In this document: in pieces, positions 19,104 to 29,409 of the stretch
How the letters are laid out: each line of letters starts with the position of its first letter
How positions within the stretch are numbered: position 1 is the stretch's first letter
Assembly (NCBI RefSeq): GCF_018417535.1
Contig: NZ_CP070977.1
Location: forward strand, 186,001 to 250,000
Origin: Burkholderia pyrrocinia
GTDB taxonomy: Bacteria > Pseudomonadota > Gammaproteobacteria > Burkholderiales > Burkholderiaceae
Direction of reading: 5' to 3'
DNA: 64,000 nucleotides
Made by a program: the position numbers and the translations under genes
The notes under the pieces: generated by a model
What the model was told of the DNA's origin: nothing
The model's input: only the letters and a program-made list of their open reading frames with translations
Databases searched by the model: none

Positions 19104-19883
19104 ATGGATCTCGGCATCGCAGGAAAGACCGCGCTCGTGTGCGCGGCAAGCAAGGGCCTCGGGCGCGGCTGCGCGGAAGCGCTGGCCGCCGAGGGCGTGA
19201 ATCTCGTGATCGTCGCGCGCACGCGCGACACGCTCGAGGCGACCGCCGACGCGATCCGCGCGGCGTCCGGCGTGTCGGTCACGGCGGTCGCGTGCGACAT
19301 CACGACGCCGGACGGCCGCGCGGCCGCGCTCGCCGCGTGCCCGCAGCCGGATATTCTCGTGACGAATGCCGGCGGGCCGCCGCCCGGCGACTTCCGCGAC
19401 TTCTCGCACGACGACTGGATCCGTGCGCTCGAGTCGAACATGCTGACGCCGATCGAGCTGATCCGCGCGACCATCGACGGGATGATCGCGCGCGGCTTCG
19501 GTCGGATCGTCAACATCACGAGTTCGGCCGTGAAGGCGCCGATCGACGTGCTCGCGCTGTCGAACGGCGCGCGCTCGGGGTTGACCGGCTTCGTCGCCGG
19601 GCTGTCGCGCAAGGTCGCCGGCCAGGGCGTGACGATCAACAGCCTGCTGCCGGGGCTGTTCGACACCGACCGGATCGCGACGACGCTCGCCGCGTCGGCG
19701 CAGGCGCAGGGCGTGACGGTCGACGAGATGCGCGCGCGGCGCACGAAGGACATCCCGGCCGGCCGCCTCGGCACGCGCGACGAATTCGGCGCGGCGTGCG
19801 CGTTCCTGTGCAGCGTGCATGCCGGCTATATCACCGGGCAGAACTGGCTGCTCGACGGTGGCGCGTATCCGGGCACGTTCTGA
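19104..19883 (+). CDS. SDR family oxidoreductase with altered catalytic motif
   Basis: 259 residues, a Rossmann-fold short-chain dehydrogenase. The cofactor loop is '[13 protein letters not shown]' (10-22; classical TGxxxGxG modified), NAG is at 88-90, and the catalytic Ser region is 'VNITSSAV' (136-143). The usual YxxxK pair is replaced by S153-N-G-A-R157. Such SNxxR variants exist in a recognised SDR subset, so the protein may be a degenerate or differently acting member. The ATG at 19104 follows a short gap from upp and mgsA lies 50 bases downstream on the same strand. Substrate unknown. Confidence 0.85.
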   Translation: MDLGIAGKTALVCAASKGLGRGCAEALAAEGVNLVIVARTRDTLEATADAIRAASGVSVTAVACDITTPDGRAAALAACPQPDILVTNAGGPPPGDFRDFSHDDWIRALESNMLTPIELIRATIDGMIARGFGRIVNITSSAVKAPIDVLALSNGARSGLTGFVAGLSRKVAGQGVTINSLLPGLFDTDRIATTLAASAQAQGVTVDEMRARRTKDIPAGRLGTRDEFGAACAFLCSVHAGYITGQNWLLDGGAYPGTF

Positions 19884-19933
19884 CGCCCCCGATTCACGAT
19901 CACGACAACAACCGAACGACGAAGGAACTGGAG

Positions 19934-20326
19934 ATGAGCAAACCCCGCATCGCACTGATTGCGCACGACGCGAAGAAGGACGAGATCGTCGCGCTCGCGG
20001 GTCAATACCGCGCGACGCTTGCGCAATGCCGGCTGGTCGCAACGGGCACGACGGGCGGCCGCATCGCGGCCGCGCACGGGCTGGAGGTCGAGCGCAAGCT
20101 GTCGGGGCCGCTCGGCGGCGACCTGCAGATCGGCGCGGAACTGGCCGACGGCCGCGTCGACATCGTCGTGTTCCTGCGCGACCCGATGACCGCGCAGCCG
20201 CACGACCCCGACATCACCGCGCTCGTGCGCGCATGCGACGTGCACGACGTGCCGGTCGCGACCAACGTCGCGACAGCGCGGATGCTGCTCGACGATCTGG
20301 CGCGGAACATGCAGGACGTTTGCTAG
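19934..20326 (+). CDS. mgsA: Methylglyoxal synthase
   Basis: 130 residues starting at the ATG at 19934 behind AAGGAACTGGAG. The beginning [19 protein letters not shown], the '[11 protein letters not shown]' phosphate-binding loop and '[11 protein letters not shown]...[16 protein letters not shown]' carry the catalytic and substrate-binding residues of the family. MgsA turns dihydroxyacetone phosphate into methylglyoxal and phosphate, a bypass used when phosphate is scarce or sugar phosphates accumulate. The SDR gene lies 50 bases upstream on the same strand, and the two may form one transcript. Confidence 0.95.
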   Translation: MSKPRIALIAHDAKKDEIVALAGQYRATLAQCRLVATGTTGGRIAAAHGLEVERKLSGPLGGDLQIGAELADGRVDIVVFLRDPMTAQPHDPDITALVRACDVHDVPVATNVATARMLLDDLARNMQDVC

Positions 20327-20503
20327 GCGCTTGCCGCGCCCGATTGCCCCTGCCGTCGGCAGGGCCATGCACGGACAGCGGCCACGCGCGAGAATCGTGC
20401 GTCGCGACGCGCACCTGCCGCCCGGTTCCCGCATGAATCGGCCGGCCCGCGCATCGGCGACCCGGATTTTTTCCTGACCGATTGACAGACAAGGAGCAAA
20501 ACG

Positions 20504-21478
20504 ATGCCGAAAGCAATCCGATACGACCAGCCGGGCGGCCCGGACGTGATGAAGTGGGTCGATGTCGAGGTCGGCGAGCCGAAGGCGGGCGAAGTCCGCA
20601 TCCGGCAGCATGCGGTCGGGCTCAACTACATCGACGTGTATTTCCGCACGGGCCTCTATCCGCAGCCGCTGCCCGGCGGCCTCGGGATGGAGGCGGCGGG
20701 CGAGGTGACGGCCGTCGGCGACGGTGTGACCGCGCTCAAGGCGGGCGACCGCGTTGCGTATGTCGGGCAGCCGCCGGGCGCGTATGCGCAGGAGCGCGTG
20801 CTGCCGGCCGAGCGGCTCGTGAAGCTGCCGGACGGCATCAGCTACGACGACGCGGCGTCGGTGATGCTGCAGGGGCTGACCGCGCACTACCTGTTGCGCC
20901 GCACGTACCCGGTGAAGGCCGGCGACACGATCCTGATCCACGCGGCGGCCGGCGGCGTCGGCCTGCTCGTGTGCCAGTGGGCGAAGGCGCTCGGCGCGAC
21001 CGTGATCGGCACGGTCGGCTCCGACGAGAAAGCCGCGCTCGCGAAGGCGCACGGCTGCGATCATCCGGTCGTCTACACGCGCGAGAACTTCACGCAGCGC
21101 GTGAAGGAGATCACCAACGGCGCGGGCGTGCCGGTCGTCTACGATTCGATCGGCAAGGATACCTACGTCGGCTCGCTCGACAGCCTCGCGCCGCTCGGGC
21201 TGTTCGTCAGCTTCGGCAACGCGTCGGGCCCGCTGCCGCCGATCGATTCGAAGGAGTTCTCGTCGCGTGGCTCGCTGTTCTTCACGCGCCCGACGCTGTT
21301 CTCGTACATCGCGAAGCGCGCCGATCTCGAATCCGCGGCCGCCGAGCTGTTCGACGTGCTGCTGTCGGGCAAGGTGAAGACGAGCATCAACCAGCGTTAT
21401 CCGCTCGCGGAAGTCGGCCGCGCGCATGAAGATCTCGAAGCGCGCAAGACCACCGGCTCGACGATCCTCGTTCCCTGA
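20504..21478 (+). CDS. qor: NADPH:quinone oxidoreductase, zeta-crystallin type
   Basis: 324 residues, medium-chain dehydrogenase without zinc ligands. The GroES-like domain (1-120) includes 'HAVGLNYIDVYFRTGLYPQPLPGGLGMEAAGEV', the QOR signature, and the Rossmann domain has 'ILIHAAAGGVGLLVCQWAKALGATVIGTV' (about 145-173), with AAGGVG binding NADPH. QorA reduces quinones by one electron or related carbonyls in the cytoplasm. The preceding AAGGAG ribosome site and ATG at 20504 are clear. Strong hairpin follows the stop. Confidence 0.92.
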   Translation: MPKAIRYDQPGGPDVMKWVDVEVGEPKAGEVRIRQHAVGLNYIDVYFRTGLYPQPLPGGLGMEAAGEVTAVGDGVTALKAGDRVAYVGQPPGAYAQERVLPAERLVKLPDGISYDDAASVMLQGLTAHYLLRRTYPVKAGDTILIHAAAGGVGLLVCQWAKALGATVIGTVGSDEKAALAKAHGCDHPVVYTRENFTQRVKEITNGAGVPVVYDSIGKDTYVGSLDSLAPLGLFVSFGNASGPLPPIDSKEFSSRGSLFFTRPTLFSYIAKRADLESAAAELFDVLLSGKVKTSINQRYPLAEVGRAHEDLEARKTTGSTILVP

Positions 21479-21487
21479 CCCGTCCCT

Positions 21488-21512
21488 GCGTGCCGGCGCC
21501 ACGCCGGCACGC
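21488..21512 (+). terminator. Strong hairpin after qor
   Basis: An 11-base perfect stem (GCGTGCCGGCG with CGCCGGCACGC) and a 3-base loop begin 10 bases after the qor stop. There is no U tract, so it may stop transcription only partly or protect the 3' end. Confidence 0.4.
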
Positions 21513-21570
21513 GCCTTCGCGGGCGCGCCGCGGCGCCGCCCGTCCTGTCTCCGGTTTTCTCCCGTCCGCG

Positions 21571-21590
21571 TTTACACGTTTTTTATATCC
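21571..21590 (+). promoter_or_regulatory. Putative KdpE binding site of the kdp operon
   Basis: The T-rich stretch TTTACACGTTTTTTATATCC, followed by GCCCC, resembles the KdpE operator of the E. coli kdpFABC promoter (a TTTATAC/TTTTTTTACA-type T tract followed by a GC block), as remembered. It lies about 100 bases before the first small ORF. A weak sigma-70 promoter, TTGACC at 21603-21608 with CATAAG at 21628-21633 (19-base spacing), follows it. Confidence 0.55.
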
Positions 21591-21671
21591 GCCCCGATAC
21601 CTTTGACCCGTCCTTTACGTGCGTTCCCATAAGGTTCTAGTCGTCTGAGTTCGATGACGGAGAACACAAAA

Positions 21672-21779
21672 ATGGATGGGGTTTTTATCGGCGCCCTGGT
21701 GCTTTTCACCGCGCTGATCCTCGGTTTGATTGCCGGTTGCGAGAAGCTCGTGCAATACGGTCGCGGGGGGCGAGCATGA
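21672..21779 (+). CDS. 35-residue membrane peptide overlapping kdpF
   Basis: ATG at 21672 behind GGAGAACAC; 35 codons ending at 21777-21779. The peptide has one hydrophobic helix ([19 protein letters not shown], residues 4-22) followed by a basic end, so a single-span inner-membrane peptide is predicted. Its stop overlaps the kdpF start as GCATGA, the same coupling seen between kdpF and kdpA. Kdp normally begins with kdpF (about 29-30 residues), so this is an additional small ORF. I do not recognise a named family. The overlap and codon use suggest it is translated; function unknown, perhaps a second KdpF-like stabiliser. Confidence 0.6.
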   Translation: MDGVFIGALVLFTALILGLIAGCEKLVQYGRGGRA

Positions 21780-21868
21780 CCTGGATGCTTTGGCTGGCAG
21801 GCGCGTCCACCGCGCTGCTGTTCGCGTATCTCGTCTTTGCGCTGCTGCGCGCGGAGGACATCGAATGA
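21776..21868 (+). CDS. kdpF: K(+)-transporting ATPase subunit KdpF
   Basis: 30 residues: one hydrophobic helix ([22 protein letters not shown]) then RAEDIE, the typical KdpF ending. KdpF is a lipid-like stabiliser of the KdpFABC complex in the inner membrane. Its ATG overlaps the upstream 35-codon ORF by ATGA and its own stop overlaps the kdpA ATG (AATGA), so translation of all three is coupled. Too short for ordinary gene callers, but position and sequence are diagnostic. Confidence 0.9.
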   Translation: MTWMLWLAGASTALLFAYLVFALLRAEDIE

Positions 21869-23670
21869 ACGCGAACAACCTGTTGCAATCGCTGTTGTTC
21901 ATCGTCGTGCTGTTGGCCGCGGCCGTTCCGGTCGCGCGCTACCTGACGGCCGTGATGGACGGCAGCTCGCGCGTCGTGCGCGTGTTCGGGCCGCTCGAAC
22001 GCGTGCTGTACCGCATCGCCGGCGTCGACGCCGGCACCGAAATGAACTGGAAGCAGTACGCGATCGCGACGATCGCGTTCAATGCGCTCGGCGCACTGTT
22101 CCTCTACGGCCTGCTGCGCCTGCAGGGCTTCCTGCCCGGCAACCCGCAGCAGTTCGGCGCGATGACGGTCGACGGCGCGTTCAACACGGCCGTCAGCTTC
22201 GTCACCAACACGAACTGGCAGGACTACACGCCCGAGCAGACCGTCAGCTACCTGACGCAGATGCTCGGCCTGACCGTGCAGAACTTCCTGTCGGCGGCGA
22301 CCGGCATCGTCGTCGTGATCGCGCTGATTCGCGGCTTCGCGCGTCATACCGCGCAGACGATCGGCAACTTCTGGGTCGACCTCACGCGCGTGACGATGTA
22401 CGTGCTCGTGCCGATGTCGGTGATCATCGCCGCGCTGCTGATGAGCCAGGGCGTGATCCAGAACATGAAGGCGTTCGAGGACGTGCCGGTGCTGCAGGCC
22501 AGCACCTACGCGGCGCCGAAGCTCGACGCACAGGGCAACCCGGTGAAGGACGCCAAGGGCAACCCGGTGACGGTGCCGACCCGGCTCACGAAGCAGACGC
22601 TCGCGATGGGCCCGGTCGCGTCTCAGGAAGCGATCAAGATGCTCGGCACCAACGGTGGCGGCTTCTTCAACGCGAACTCCGCGCACCCGTACGAGAACCC
22701 GACGCCGTTCGCGAACTTCATCCAGATCTTCGCGATCCTGATCATCCCGGCCGCGCTGTGTCTCGTGTTCGGCCGCATGATCGGCGACCGCCGCCAGGGC
22801 ATCGCGGTGCTCGCGGCGATGACGGTCGCGTTCGTGATCGCGGTCGGCTTCGAGGTCAGCGCCGAACAGGCCGGCAACCCGACGCTCGCCGTGCTCCACG
22901 TCGACCAGTCGGCGAGCGCGCTGCAGCCGGGCGGCAACATGGAAGGCAAGGAAACGCGCTTCGGGATCGCGCAGACCGGCATCTTCACGGTCGCGACGAC
23001 GGCCGCGTCGTGCGGCGCGGTCGACACGATGCACGATTCGCTGACGCCGCTCGGCGGCCTCGTGCCGATGCTGCTGATGCAGCTTGGCGAGGTGGTCTAC
23101 GGCGGGGTCGGCTCGGGCCTCTACGGAATGCTGGTGTTCGCGCTGCTCGCGGTGTTCGTCGCCGGCCTGATGATCGGCCGCACGCCGGAATACGTCGGCA
23201 AGAAGATCGAGTCGTACGAGATGAAGATGGTGTCGATCGTCGTGCTGCTCACGCCGCTGCTGGTGCTGGTCGGCACGTCGATCGCGGTGCTCGCCGATGC
23301 CGGCAAGGCCGGCATCGCGAACCCGGGCCCGCACGGCTTCTCGGAAATCCTGTACGCGTTCAGCTCGGCCGCGAACAACAACGGCAGTGCGTTCGCGGGC
23401 CTGACGGTCGGCACGCCGTTCTACAACTGGATGACCGCGATCGCGATGTGGTTCGGCCGCTTCGGCACGATCGTGCCGGTGCTGGCGATCGCCGGCTCGC
23501 TCGCCGCGAAGAAGCGCATCGCCGCGACGAGCGGCACGCTGCCGACGCACGGTCCGCTGTTCGTCGTGCTGCTGCTCGGCACCGTGCTGCTGGTGGGCGC
23601 GCTGACCTACGTGCCGGCGCTTGCGCTCGGCCCTGGCGTCGAGCACCTGATGATGTGGCTGGGCGCGTAA
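21865..23670 (+). CDS. kdpA: K(+)-transporting ATPase subunit KdpA
   Basis: 601 residues, slightly longer than E. coli KdpA (557), with a hydrophilic insert near residues 200-235 ([21 protein letters not shown]). About ten membrane helices and the K+ selectivity-filter loops are visible, for example '[16 protein letters not shown]' (113-128), '[21 protein letters not shown]' region and '[16 protein letters not shown]'. KdpA is the ion-conducting subunit. Start at the ATG at 21865 overlapping the kdpF stop; the frame upstream is open but would read through kdpF. Confidence 0.97.
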   Translation: MNANNLLQSLLFIVVLLAAAVPVARYLTAVMDGSSRVVRVFGPLERVLYRIAGVDAGTEMNWKQYAIATIAFNALGALFLYGLLRLQGFLPGNPQQFGAMTVDGAFNTAVSFVTNTNWQDYTPEQTVSYLTQMLGLTVQNFLSAATGIVVVIALIRGFARHTAQTIGNFWVDLTRVTMYVLVPMSVIIAALLMSQGVIQNMKAFEDVPVLQASTYAAPKLDAQGNPVKDAKGNPVTVPTRLTKQTLAMGPVASQEAIKMLGTNGGGFFNANSAHPYENPTPFANFIQIFAILIIPAALCLVFGRMIGDRRQGIAVLAAMTVAFVIAVGFEVSAEQAGNPTLAVLHVDQSASALQPGGNMEGKETRFGIAQTGIFTVATTAASCGAVDTMHDSLTPLGGLVPMLLMQLGEVVYGGVGSGLYGMLVFALLAVFVAGLMIGRTPEYVGKKIESYEMKMVSIVVLLTPLLVLVGTSIAVLADAGKAGIANPGPHGFSEILYAFSSAANNNGSAFAGLTVGTPFYNWMTAIAMWFGRFGTIVPVLAIAGSLAAKKRIAATSGTLPTHGPLFVVLLLGTVLLVGALTYVPALALGPGVEHLMMWLGA

Positions 23671-23724
23671 TGCGCGCCCGCATGGCGACACATTGAAAAG
23701 ACTGAAGAGATTGAAGAGATCGCA

Positions 23725-25809
23725 ATGACTCAACATTCCGCAACACGGTCCATGTTCGATCCGGCGCTGCTGCGCCCGGCGATCGTGGACTCGTTCAAGA
23801 AACTCACGCCGCGCACGCAGTTCCGCAACCCGGTGATGTTCTGCGTATACGTCGGCAGCATCCTGACCACGATCCTGTGGATCGCGGCGCTTGCCGGCCA
23901 GGCCGAGGCGCCCGCGGGCTTCATCCTCGCGATCGCGCTGTGGCTGTGGTTCACGGTGCTGTTCGCGAACTTTGCCGAAGCGCTCGCCGAAGGGCGCTCG
24001 AAGGCGCAGGCCGCGTCGCTGCGCAGCGCGAAGAAAGACGTGATGGCGAAGAAGCTCAACGAGCCGCATCCGAAGTCGCCGATCCGCATCACGACCGCGA
24101 CCGAGCTGCGCCGTGGCGACGTCGTGCTCGTCGAGGCCGGCGACGTGATCCCGGCCGACGGCGAGGTTGTCGACGGTGTCGCGTCCGTCGACGAATCGGC
24201 GATCACCGGCGAATCCGCGCCGGTGATCCGCGAATCGGGCGGCGACTTCTCGTCGGTGACGGGCGGCACGCGCGTGCTGTCCGACTGGATCGTCGTCAAG
24301 GTCACCGCGAACCCGGGCGAAGCGTTCCTCGACCGGATGATCGCGATGGTCGAAGGCGCGAAGCGCAAGAAGACGCCGAACGAGATCGCGCTGACGATCC
24401 TGCTCGTCGCGCTGACGATCGTCATGCTGCTCGCGACCGCGACGCTGCTGCCGTTCTCGACGTTCGCGGTCGAGGCGATGAAGGCCGGCCACGTGGTGAC
24501 GATCACCGCGCTCGTCGCGCTGCTCGTGTGCCTGATCCCGACGACGATCGGCGGCTTGCTGTCCGCGATCGGCGTGGCGGGGATGAGCCGGATGATGCAG
24601 GCGAACGTGATCGCGACGTCGGGCCGCGCGGTGGAGGCGGCCGGCGACGTCGACGTGCTGCTGCTCGACAAGACCGGCACGATCACGCTCGGCAACCGCC
24701 AGGCATCGACGTTCGTGCCCGCTCCGGGCGTGACCGAGGAAGCGCTGGCCGATGCCGCGCAACTGTCGTCGCTCGCCGACGAAACGCCGGAAGGCCGCAG
24801 CATCGTCGTGCTCGCGAAGGAGCGCTTCAACATTCGCCAGCGCGACATGGCGCAACTGCATGCGACGTTCCTCGGCTTTTCCGCGCAGACGCGAATGAGC
24901 GGCGTCGACCTGCCCGGCCGCGAGATTCGCAAGGGTGCGGCCGACGCGATCCGCCGCTACGTCGAGACGCACGGCAGCCGGTTCCCGGAAGAAGTGCGTC
25001 GCGCGGTCGACGAGGTCGCGCGCCGCGGCAGCACGCCGCTCGTCGTGGCCGACCTGCATGAAGGCGCTGCGCGCGTGCTCGGCGTGATCGAGCTGAAGGA
25101 CATCGTGAAGGGCGGCATCAAGGAGCGCTTCGCGGAACTGCGCAAGATGGGCATCAAGACCGTGATGGTGACGGGCGACAACCGGCTGACGGCCGCGGCG
25201 ATCGCGGCGGAAGCAGGCGTGGACGATTTCCTCGCGGAAGCGACGCCGGAAACCAAGCTCGCGACGATCCGCGAGCACCAGGCGGCCGGCCGGCTCGTCG
25301 CGATGACGGGCGACGGCACCAACGACGCGCCGGCGCTCGCGCAGGCCGACGTGGCGGTGGCGATGAACACGGGCACGCAGGCCGCGAAGGAAGCGGGCAA
25401 CATGGTCGACCTCGACTCGAACCCGACGAAGCTGATCGAGATCGTCGAGATCGGCAAGCAGATGCTGATGACGCGCGGCTCGCTGACGACGTTCTCGATC
25501 GCGAACGACATCGCGAAGTACTTCGCGATCATCCCGGCCGCGTTCGTGACGACGTACCCGCAACTGCGCGTGCTCGACATCATGCACCTGACGTCGCCGG
25601 CGTCCGCGATCCTGTCGGCGGTGATCTTCAACGCGCTGATCATCGTCGCGCTGATCCCGCTCGCGCTGAAGGGCGTGCGCTATCGTCCGCTCGGCGCCGC
25701 GTCGCTGCTGCGCCGCAACCTGCTGGTCTACGGCCTCGGCGGCGTGCTGCTGCCGTTCCCGTTCATCAAGCTGATCGACATGACGCTCGCCGCACTCGGC
25801 TGGGCCTGA
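23725..25809 (+). CDS. kdpB: K(+)-transporting P-type ATPase subunit KdpB
   Basis: 694 residues. The P-type ATPase core is complete: TGES (actuator) near '[10 protein letters not shown]', phosphorylation motif DKTGTIT with D315, KGA nucleotide-binding motif in '[12 protein letters not shown]', 'MVTGDN' and the hinge '[21 protein letters not shown]'. KdpB hydrolyses ATP to drive K+ uptake through KdpA. It starts 54 bases after kdpA with GAAGAGA before the ATG. Confidence 0.97.
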   Translation: MTQHSATRSMFDPALLRPAIVDSFKKLTPRTQFRNPVMFCVYVGSILTTILWIAALAGQAEAPAGFILAIALWLWFTVLFANFAEALAEGRSKAQAASLRSAKKDVMAKKLNEPHPKSPIRITTATELRRGDVVLVEAGDVIPADGEVVDGVASVDESAITGESAPVIRESGGDFSSVTGGTRVLSDWIVVKVTANPGEAFLDRMIAMVEGAKRKKTPNEIALTILLVALTIVMLLATATLLPFSTFAVEAMKAGHVVTITALVALLVCLIPTTIGGLLSAIGVAGMSRMMQANVIATSGRAVEAAGDVDVLLLDKTGTITLGNRQASTFVPAPGVTEEALADAAQLSSLADETPEGRSIVVLAKERFNIRQRDMAQLHATFLGFSAQTRMSGVDLPGREIRKGAADAIRRYVETHGSRFPEEVRRAVDEVARRGSTPLVVADLHEGAARVLGVIELKDIVKGGIKERFAELRKMGIKTVMVTGDNRLTAAAIAAEAGVDDFLAEATPETKLATIREHQAAGRLVAMTGDGTNDAPALAQADVAVAMNTGTQAAKEAGNMVDLDSNPTKLIEIVEIGKQMLMTRGSLTTFSIANDIAKYFAIIPAAFVTTYPQLRVLDIMHLTSPASAILSAVIFNALIIVALIPLALKGVRYRPLGAASLLRRNLLVYGLGGVLLPFPFIKLIDMTLAALGWA

Positions 25810-25827
25810 GGTCTTGAAGGAAACATC

Positions 25828-26409
25828 ATGAAAACGTTGATTCGTCCGCTCGTCGTGATCTTCGTCGTGCTTGCCGCCGTGACGGGGCTCGCTTACCCGG
25901 CCGTGATGACCGTGTTCGGCCAGGCCGTGTTCCCGTCGCAGGCGAACGGCAGCCTGATCGAGAAGGACGGCAAGGCGGTCGGCTCCGCGCTGATCGGCCA
26001 GCAGTTCGATGCGCCGAAGTACTTCTGGGGCCGGCTGTCGGCCACGGCGCCGATGCCGTACAACGCGACCGGTTCCGGCGGCTCGAACCTCGGCCCGCTG
26101 AACCCGTCGCTCGCCGACCAGGTGAAGGGGCGCATCGCCGCGCTGCGCGATGCCGGCACCGACCTGTCGAAGCCCGTGCCGGTCGACCTCGTGACGGCGT
26201 CGGCGAGCGGCCTCGATCCGGAGATCACGCCGGCCGCCGCCGCGTACCAGGTCGAGCGTATCGCGAAGGCGCGCAACCTGGCGCCCGACGCGGTTGCGCA
26301 ACTCGTCGCCGCGAACACGACGGGCCGCCAGTTCGGCGTGCTCGGCGAGCCGCGCGTGAACGTACTGAAGCTGAACCTCGCGCTCGACGCGGCGCAGGCC
26401 GCGCACTGA
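25828..26409 (+). CDS. kdpC: K(+)-transporting ATPase subunit KdpC
   Basis: 193 residues. One N-terminal membrane helix ([21 protein letters not shown], about 8-28) is followed by the KdpC periplasmic domain with '[22 protein letters not shown]', '[13 protein letters not shown]' and '[23 protein letters not shown]', all family signatures. KdpC assembles with KdpFAB and supports ATP binding. It starts 18 bases after kdpB. A hairpin with a T-rich tail follows before kdpD. Confidence 0.96.
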   Translation: MKTLIRPLVVIFVVLAAVTGLAYPAVMTVFGQAVFPSQANGSLIEKDGKAVGSALIGQQFDAPKYFWGRLSATAPMPYNATGSGGSNLGPLNPSLADQVKGRIAALRDAGTDLSKPVPVDLVTASASGLDPEITPAAAAYQVERIAKARNLAPDAVAQLVAANTTGRQFGVLGEPRVNVLKLNLALDAAQAAH

Positions 26410-26474
26410 GCGTGCGTCCGGGCCCCGGCCCGGCACCCGGCGCGGCCCGAGCCGCGCCGGACGCACATTTTCCC

Positions 26475-26502
26475 GACGGCGCATGCGCCGTCTTTGCCTT
26501 TT
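26475..26502 (+). terminator. Hairpin between kdpC and kdpD
   Basis: GACGGCG-CATG-CGCCGTC forms a 7-base perfect stem with a tetraloop, followed by TTTGCCTTTT. It may reduce expression of the sensor genes relative to the transporter genes. Confidence 0.6.
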
Positions 26503-26565
26503 GCGGCGATTTGGAACAACAATGCTCGTACTCGCGCGCATCCGGGCGCTCCGCCTTCCTGACGC

Positions 26566-29409
26566 ATGAACCGTCCCGATCCAGACCAACTCCTCGACAA
26601 GCTGCAGCGAGACGAAGCAAAGCAGCGTCGCGGCCAGCTCAAGATCTTCTTCGGCGCATCGGCCGGCGTCGGCAAGACCTACGCGATGCTGCAGGCCGCG
26701 CGCCAGCGCCTGCAGGACGGCGTCGACGTCGTCGTCGGCATCGTCGAGACCCACGGCCGCAGCGAAACCGCCGCGCTGCTCGACGGTCTCGACGTGCTGC
26801 CGCTCGCACGCATCGACTATCGCGGCCGCACGCTCGCCGAATTCGATCTCGATGGCGCGCTCGCCCGCCAGCCGCAACTGATCCTCGTAGACGAACTCGC
26901 GCATTCGAACGTCCAGGGCGCCCGGCACCTGAAGCGCTGGCAGGACGTCTACGAACTGCTCGACGTGGGCATCGACGTGTATACGACCGTCAATGTCCAG
27001 CATCTCGAAAGCCTGAACGACGTGGTCGGCGCGATCACCGGCATCCGTGTGTGGGAGACCGTGCCCGACCGCGTGTTCGACGCGGCCGACGAGGTCACGC
27101 TCGTCGACCTGCCGGCCGAGGAGCTGCTCGAGCGGATGCGCGACGGCAAGGTCTATCTCGCGCAGCAGGCCGAGCGTGCGGTGCGCAACTTCTTCCGCAA
27201 GGGCAACCTGATCGCGCTGCGCGAACTGGCGCTGCGGCGCACGGCCGACCGCGTCGACGCGCAGATGCGCGAATACCGCGCCGACCGTTCGATCCAGCGC
27301 ATCTGGCAGGCGCGCGAACGGCTGCTCGTGTGCGTCGGGCCCGGCGCCGAAGCGCCAACGCTCGTGCGCGCGGCCGCGCGGCTCGCCGCGAGCCTGAAGG
27401 CCGACTGGATCGCCGTGTATGTCGAGACGCCGCGCCTGCAGCGGCTGCCCGACGCGCAGCGGCAGCGCACGCTCGACGCGCTGAAGCTCGCGGCCGAGCT
27501 CGGCGCGGAGACGGCCACGCTCGCCGGCGCCGATGCGGTCGCCGCGCTGATCGGCTATGCGAAGGTGCGCAACGTGTCGAAAATCGTCGCGGGCGGCTCG
27601 CCGAAGGTCGGGCTCGTGCGCCGCTTCGCGCGTCCGTTCGGCGAGCAGCTTGCCGAACGCGCGGGCGACGTCGACCTGATGCTGATCCGCGCGTCCGCGA
27701 GCGACGAGGCGCGCGCCGCGCCGCTCGACCCGCGCGCGCGCGACTGGCGCGATGCGTTCGCACAGTTCGGCACGCACCGTTCGCCGCCGCGGCACTACGT
27801 GTACGCGGCCGCGATCTGCGCGGCGATCACGGTCGTCGCGAGTCTCGTGTCCGAGCGGCTCGATCTCACGAACCTCGTGATGCTGTACCTGCTCGGCGTC
27901 GTGTTCTCTGCGGTGCGACTCGGGCGCGGCCCGGGCGTGCTGCAGTCGTTCCTGTCGGTGGCCGCGTTCGATTACTTCTTCGTGCCGCCGCGCATGTCGT
28001 TCTCGGTCAGCGACACGCAATACCTGCTGACCTTCTTCGGCATGCTGCTGACGTCGCTCGTGATCAGCCACCTGACGTCGACGCTGACGCGCCAGGCGAG
28101 CGTCGCGCAGCGCCGCGAGCGCCGCACCGGTGCGATCTACGCGATGGCGCGCGAGCTGGGCGCGGCGCTGACGACCGAGCAGATCGTCGAGATCGGCAGC
28201 CGCCACGTGGGCGAGGTGTTCCGCGCACGCGTCGCGTTCCTGTTGCCCGACAGCGCGGACAAGGTGCGCCAGAAGATCGAGGAGCCCGACGCGGCCGTCA
28301 CGCTGACGGGCGCCGATCTCGACAGCGACGTCGGCCAGTGGGTGTACGACCAGCAGAAGCCGGCCGGCCGCGGCACCGACACGCTGCCCGCGACGGCCGC
28401 GCTGTACCTGCCGCTGAAGGCGCCGATGCGCACGCGCGGCGTGCTCGCGGTCGCGTCGCGCGAGCCGCGCGAACTCGAGGTGCCCGAGCAGCAGCGGATG
28501 CTCGATGCATTTGCCGCGCAGATCGCGCTCGCGCTCGAACGCGTGCACTACGTCGAGATCGCGCGCGACGCGCTCGTCAACATGGAGTCCGAGCGGCTGC
28601 GCAACTCGCTGCTGTCGGCGATCTCGCACGACTTGCGCACGCCGCTCACGACGATCGTCGGCTTTTCGTCGATGCTCGCGAACGGGCGCGCGGCCGCGCA
28701 GGGCGGCGACGCCGCGGCGGCCGAACGATTCGCGCAGCGCGAGGGCGAGCTCGTCGACGCGATCCACGACGAGGCGCTGCGGATGACGGGCATCGTCACG
28801 AACCTGCTCGACATGGCGCGGCTGCAGGCCGGCAGCCTGCAGCTCAAGCGCCAGTGGTCGCTGCTCGAGGAAACCGTCGGCGCCGCGCTCGCCGCGTGCA
28901 AGCGCGTGCTCGCGCGCCATCCCGCGCGCGTGTCGCTGCCGGCGGACCTGCCGCTGCTGCAGATGGACGCGGTGCTGATGGAGCGCCTGTTCACCAACCT
29001 GTTCGAGAACGCGGCGAAGTACACGCCGCCCGATACGCCGATCGACATCGGCGCAGAGCGCGTCAGCGACGACGGGCTGCCGTTCGTGCGTGTGCACGTC
29101 GACGATCACGGCCCGGGGCTGCCCGCCGGCATGGAAACGCGGATCTTCGACAAGTTCACGCGCGGCGAGAAGGAATCGGCGACGCCGGGCATCGGGCTCG
29201 GCCTCGCGATCTGCCGCGCGATCGTCGAGGCGCACGGCGGTAAAATCGGCGCGCTCAACCGCACTGCGCCCGACGGCCACGTGACGGGCGCACGCTTCTG
29301 GTTCACGCTGCCGGTCGAGACGCCGCCGGCCGCGCCTGCCGTGCCCGACGACGAATCCGATGTGCCGGGCGCATCGTCCCCATCCGAGTCATTGCCAGAC
29401 CATGAGTGA
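26566..29409 (+). CDS. kdpD: Sensor histidine kinase KdpD
   Basis: 947 residues, a full KdpD. Order: KdpD N-terminal domain with a Walker A-like GASAGVGKT (30-38) and 'VDELAHSNVQGARHLKRWQDVYELL', USP-like domain (about 255-385), four membrane helices (about 405-510), GAF-like domain (about 530-660), then HisKA with the phospho-His H688 in 'AISHDLRTPLTT', and the ATPase domain with N-box, 'DHGPGLP' and 'GIGLGLAICRAIV'. It senses low K+/turgor and controls KdpE. It ends 8 bases inside kdpE. Confidence 0.97.
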   Translation: MNRPDPDQLLDKLQRDEAKQRRGQLKIFFGASAGVGKTYAMLQAARQRLQDGVDVVVGIVETHGRSETAALLDGLDVLPLARIDYRGRTLAEFDLDGALARQPQLILVDELAHSNVQGARHLKRWQDVYELLDVGIDVYTTVNVQHLESLNDVVGAITGIRVWETVPDRVFDAADEVTLVDLPAEELLERMRDGKVYLAQQAERAVRNFFRKGNLIALRELALRRTADRVDAQMREYRADRSIQRIWQARERLLVCVGPGAEAPTLVRAAARLAASLKADWIAVYVETPRLQRLPDAQRQRTLDALKLAAELGAETATLAGADAVAALIGYAKVRNVSKIVAGGSPKVGLVRRFARPFGEQLAERAGDVDLMLIRASASDEARAAPLDPRARDWRDAFAQFGTHRSPPRHYVYAAAICAAITVVASLVSERLDLTNLVMLYLLGVVFSAVRLGRGPGVLQSFLSVAAFDYFFVPPRMSFSVSDTQYLLTFFGMLLTSLVISHLTSTLTRQASVAQRRERRTGAIYAMARELGAALTTEQIVEIGSRHVGEVFRARVAFLLPDSADKVRQKIEEPDAAVTLTGADLDSDVGQWVYDQQKPAGRGTDTLPATAALYLPLKAPMRTRGVLAVASREPRELEVPEQQRMLDAFAAQIALALERVHYVEIARDALVNMESERLRNSLLSAISHDLRTPLTTIVGFSSMLANGRAAAQGGDAAAAERFAQREGELVDAIHDEALRMTGIVTNLLDMARLQAGSLQLKRQWSLLEETVGAALAACKRVLARHPARVSLPADLPLLQMDAVLMERLFTNLFENAAKYTPPDTPIDIGAERVSDDGLPFVRVHVDDHGPGLPAGMETRIFDKFTRGEKESATPGIGLGLAICRAIVEAHGGKIGALNRTAPDGHVTGARFWFTLPVETPPAAPAVPDDESDVPGASSPSESLPDHE

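Noticed and set aside
21706..29280. 2524-codon open frame on the minus strand across the kdp genes
   Set aside because: It mirrors the third-position GC of kdpABCD, is extremely Arg/His/Asp-rich, and has no family-like sequence; kdp genes on the plus strand are certain.
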